Shown one piece after another: positions 62,694 to 64,000 of a stretch of 64,000 nucleotides of DNA. The translations under genes and the position numbers were made by a program. The stretch's first letter is position 1, and the number at the start of each line of letters is the position of its first letter. The notes under the pieces were generated by a model. The model ran no database searches, was not told where the DNA came from, and saw only the letters and a list, made by a program, of their open reading frames with translations. The DNA is from Phocaeicola plebeius DSM 17135 (GTDB taxonomy: Bacteria; Bacteroidota; Bacteroidia; Bacteroidales; Bacteroidaceae), in contig NZ_DS990134.1 of the NCBI RefSeq assembly GCF_000187895.1, forward strand, positions 248,001 through 312,000. Direction: 5' to 3'.

Positions 62694-63486
62694 ACTAATT
62701 GATAAATATGAAAATTACAATATGAATTCATTTGCAGAATTATACAAATCTATGATATTTATCGCTCATATACAACTTTTTATATAATAAATAGTCTTAG
62801 GAATTGCTTTTGTTGCTCTACAAGAGGGATAAGAGTAGAGCGGAAACTCATCGTCAAGATGTGAAAGAAAGGGGGCATTCGAAAGCAATCTTTCATGATT
62901 TGTATGTGAAGAAAAAGAGTGGGGATATCCTTGGAGAAGGTGGATGAGATTTCTTTGATTTTCATTGATGATTAGATGGATTTTTTCTTCTTTTATAGAA
63001 GGATTATGGAGTCTGCCTTTAAGTCGGTCGTATGTGTCTCTGTAGCCCTTTCTGAAGTGAATTATTTAAATGCGGGGCGTCGGTTTGTAAAGGAAGCGTT
63101 GTATAATCATAAGGGAATGAGATATGGAACAGAACGGAATAAAATTTACCCTGGTCGATACTAAAAGAGTGCGTGTATCAGGATTTCCTGAGTTGGAAGG
63201 AAAGGCTGCTATTTAGGGGAAGGTATGGTCCTCATGGGTATCGCAACGCCAAAGATAAGATGCTGAACTATAAGGGAGATTTGATTCTTAGGATGGAATA
63301 GAGAAGATGATGTAACAAAAAGAAGACTTGATTTTGATAGATTTTGTGACATTTATTTATACATTTGTAAAGAATGTTTTATTTCCGTATTTAAAAGCTT
63401 GAGGTAGTAGACAGAAGCTATACTGTGAAAGGAGGCTTTTACAATGTAGGGAAATGAAATGGTGTAAATGATGAGAAACACAATCT
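62694..63486 (+). other. Gene-remnant region without an intact gene
   Basis: A 793-nt AT-rich stretch with several short open fragments in shifting frames. Two look like protein: one near 62800-62945 (plus strand, with AETHRQDVKERGHSKAIF) and one near 63150-63300 (RLLFRGRYGPHGYRNAKD, then MLNYKGDLILRME and a stop). I cannot name their families. The pattern suggests decayed genes left by past insertion or deletion. Confidence 0.55.
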
Positions 63487-64000
63487 ATGGCAATCTGGGA
63501 TATATTCACAAGAAATAGAACCTCGCGTTATGCCATTGTAGACGTAGAGGTAGGATTGAAGGACCATAAAATTCATGATATAGGAGCTCTTCGGCAGGAC
63601 GGTGCCACCTTCCATAAGGCATCGAAGGAGGAGCTGTTCGAATTCCTGCACGATACGGATTACCTTTGCGGACATAATATCATTCATCACGATGCGAAAT
63701 ACCTGTTCCCCGACAAGGATTGTCGCTGGACGCTGGTGGATACGCTGTACGTATCACCGTTGCTGTTTCCGGAACGTCCTTATCACCGGCTGGTGAAAGA
63801 CGACAAACTGGCTGCGGATCAGATGAACAATCCGGTGAACGATTGTGAGAAGGCGCGTGATTTGTTACTGGATGAGATTACCCGGTGGAATTCATTGCCC
63901 GATGAGCAACGAAAGGTGTTTGCTTCGTTGCTGAAAGGGAAGGAGGAGTTCCGGGGATTCTTCAGCATGGTGAGAGCCGAAACGGTGGCCTGGGGACTGG
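63487..64000 (+). CDS. DEDD-type exonuclease N-terminus, probably RecQ-like helicase fusion, 3' partial
   Basis: The frame is open from ATG 63487 to the window end (171 codons). An in-frame TGA lies just upstream at 63472-63474, so this is the true start region. The visible part has the exonuclease-like motifs: YAIVDVEVG (Asp-x-Glu), CGHNIIHHDAKYL and, after VDTLYVSPLLFPERPYHRL, the segment NPVNDCEKARDLL with the third acidic residue. This matches, from memory, the N-terminal domain of large Bacteroidetes RecQ-type helicases. The helicase part is outside the window, so that half is inference. Confidence 0.75.
   Translation, partial: MAIWDIFTRNRTSRYAIVDVEVGLKDHKIHDIGALRQDGATFHKASKEELFEFLHDTDYLCGHNIIHHDAKYLFPDKDCRWTLVDTLYVSPLLFPERPYHRLVKDDKLAADQMNNPVNDCEKARDLLLDEITRWNSLPDEQRKVFASLLKGKEEFRGFFSMVRAETVAWGL

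Overview
The window looks like a chromosome segment from a gut Bacteroidaceae (Bacteroides/Phocaeicola type). Three things point there: a pectin polysaccharide-utilisation locus (PUL) with a hybrid two-component regulator, many Bacteroidetes-style lipoproteins and TonB-dependent-type barrels, and repeated promoter elements of the Bacteroidetes form TTTG-N19/20-TAnnTTTG. No rRNA, tRNA, CRISPR array or transposase was recognised. All family assignments come from reading the translations; no database search was run.

Region 1 (1-19973) is the right-hand part of a homogalacturonan/pectin PUL. It holds a beta-helix DUF4957/DUF5123-type surface protein (5' cut by the window edge), a CE8 pectinesterase, two tandem PL1 pectate lyases, a GH28 polygalacturonase, uxaB and uxaA for galacturonate catabolism, a 1477-residue hybrid histidine kinase/AraC regulator, a CE7-like esterase, a CE12-CE8 fusion esterase and a GH105 hydrolase. 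Together they would de-esterify pectin, cut it, remove the unsaturated ends and send galacturonate toward 2-keto-3-deoxygluconate. A perfect 14-bp palindrome overlaps the predicted transcription start of the GH105-led operon.

Region 2 (20000-36003) is accessory: an SH3-like membrane protein, an AAA-ATPase/PD-(D/E)XK protein, a metallo-beta-lactamase-fold lipoprotein, a TonB-dependent-type barrel, an AT-rich hypothetical stretch, a three-gene operon (pepsin-like, SecDF-P1-head-like, orphan), and a cluster of Ig-like and TonB-C-like lipoproteins with a decayed copy.

Region 3 (36003-48111) has a second orphan barrel with a membrane-tethered winged-helix regulator, an AraC-controlled SnoaL/hydrolase/flavodoxin/SDR cluster, and a surface set: clostripain, a lipoprotein, a small membrane protein and a BspA-like leucine-rich-repeat lipoprotein.

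Region 4 (48172-54504) is a minus-strand thiamine operon under a TPP riboswitch: thiS, thiE, thiG, thiC, thiH, thiF. It is interrupted twice by non-coding repeat structures: a composite inverted-repeat element between thiE and thiG, and a five-unit palindrome array between thiH and thiF.

Region 5 (54516-64000) is mostly housekeeping: a secreted protein plus metallophosphoesterase pair, a YitT-family protein, flavodoxin plus DUF2023, a periplasmic HIUase-like protein, a DUF454-pabB-pabC operon with a possibly leaderless start, pyridoxamine kinase and a GNAT acetyltransferase. A gene-remnant zone (about 62265-63486) follows, and then the start of a large protein with a DEDD-type exonuclease N-terminus, cut by the window end.
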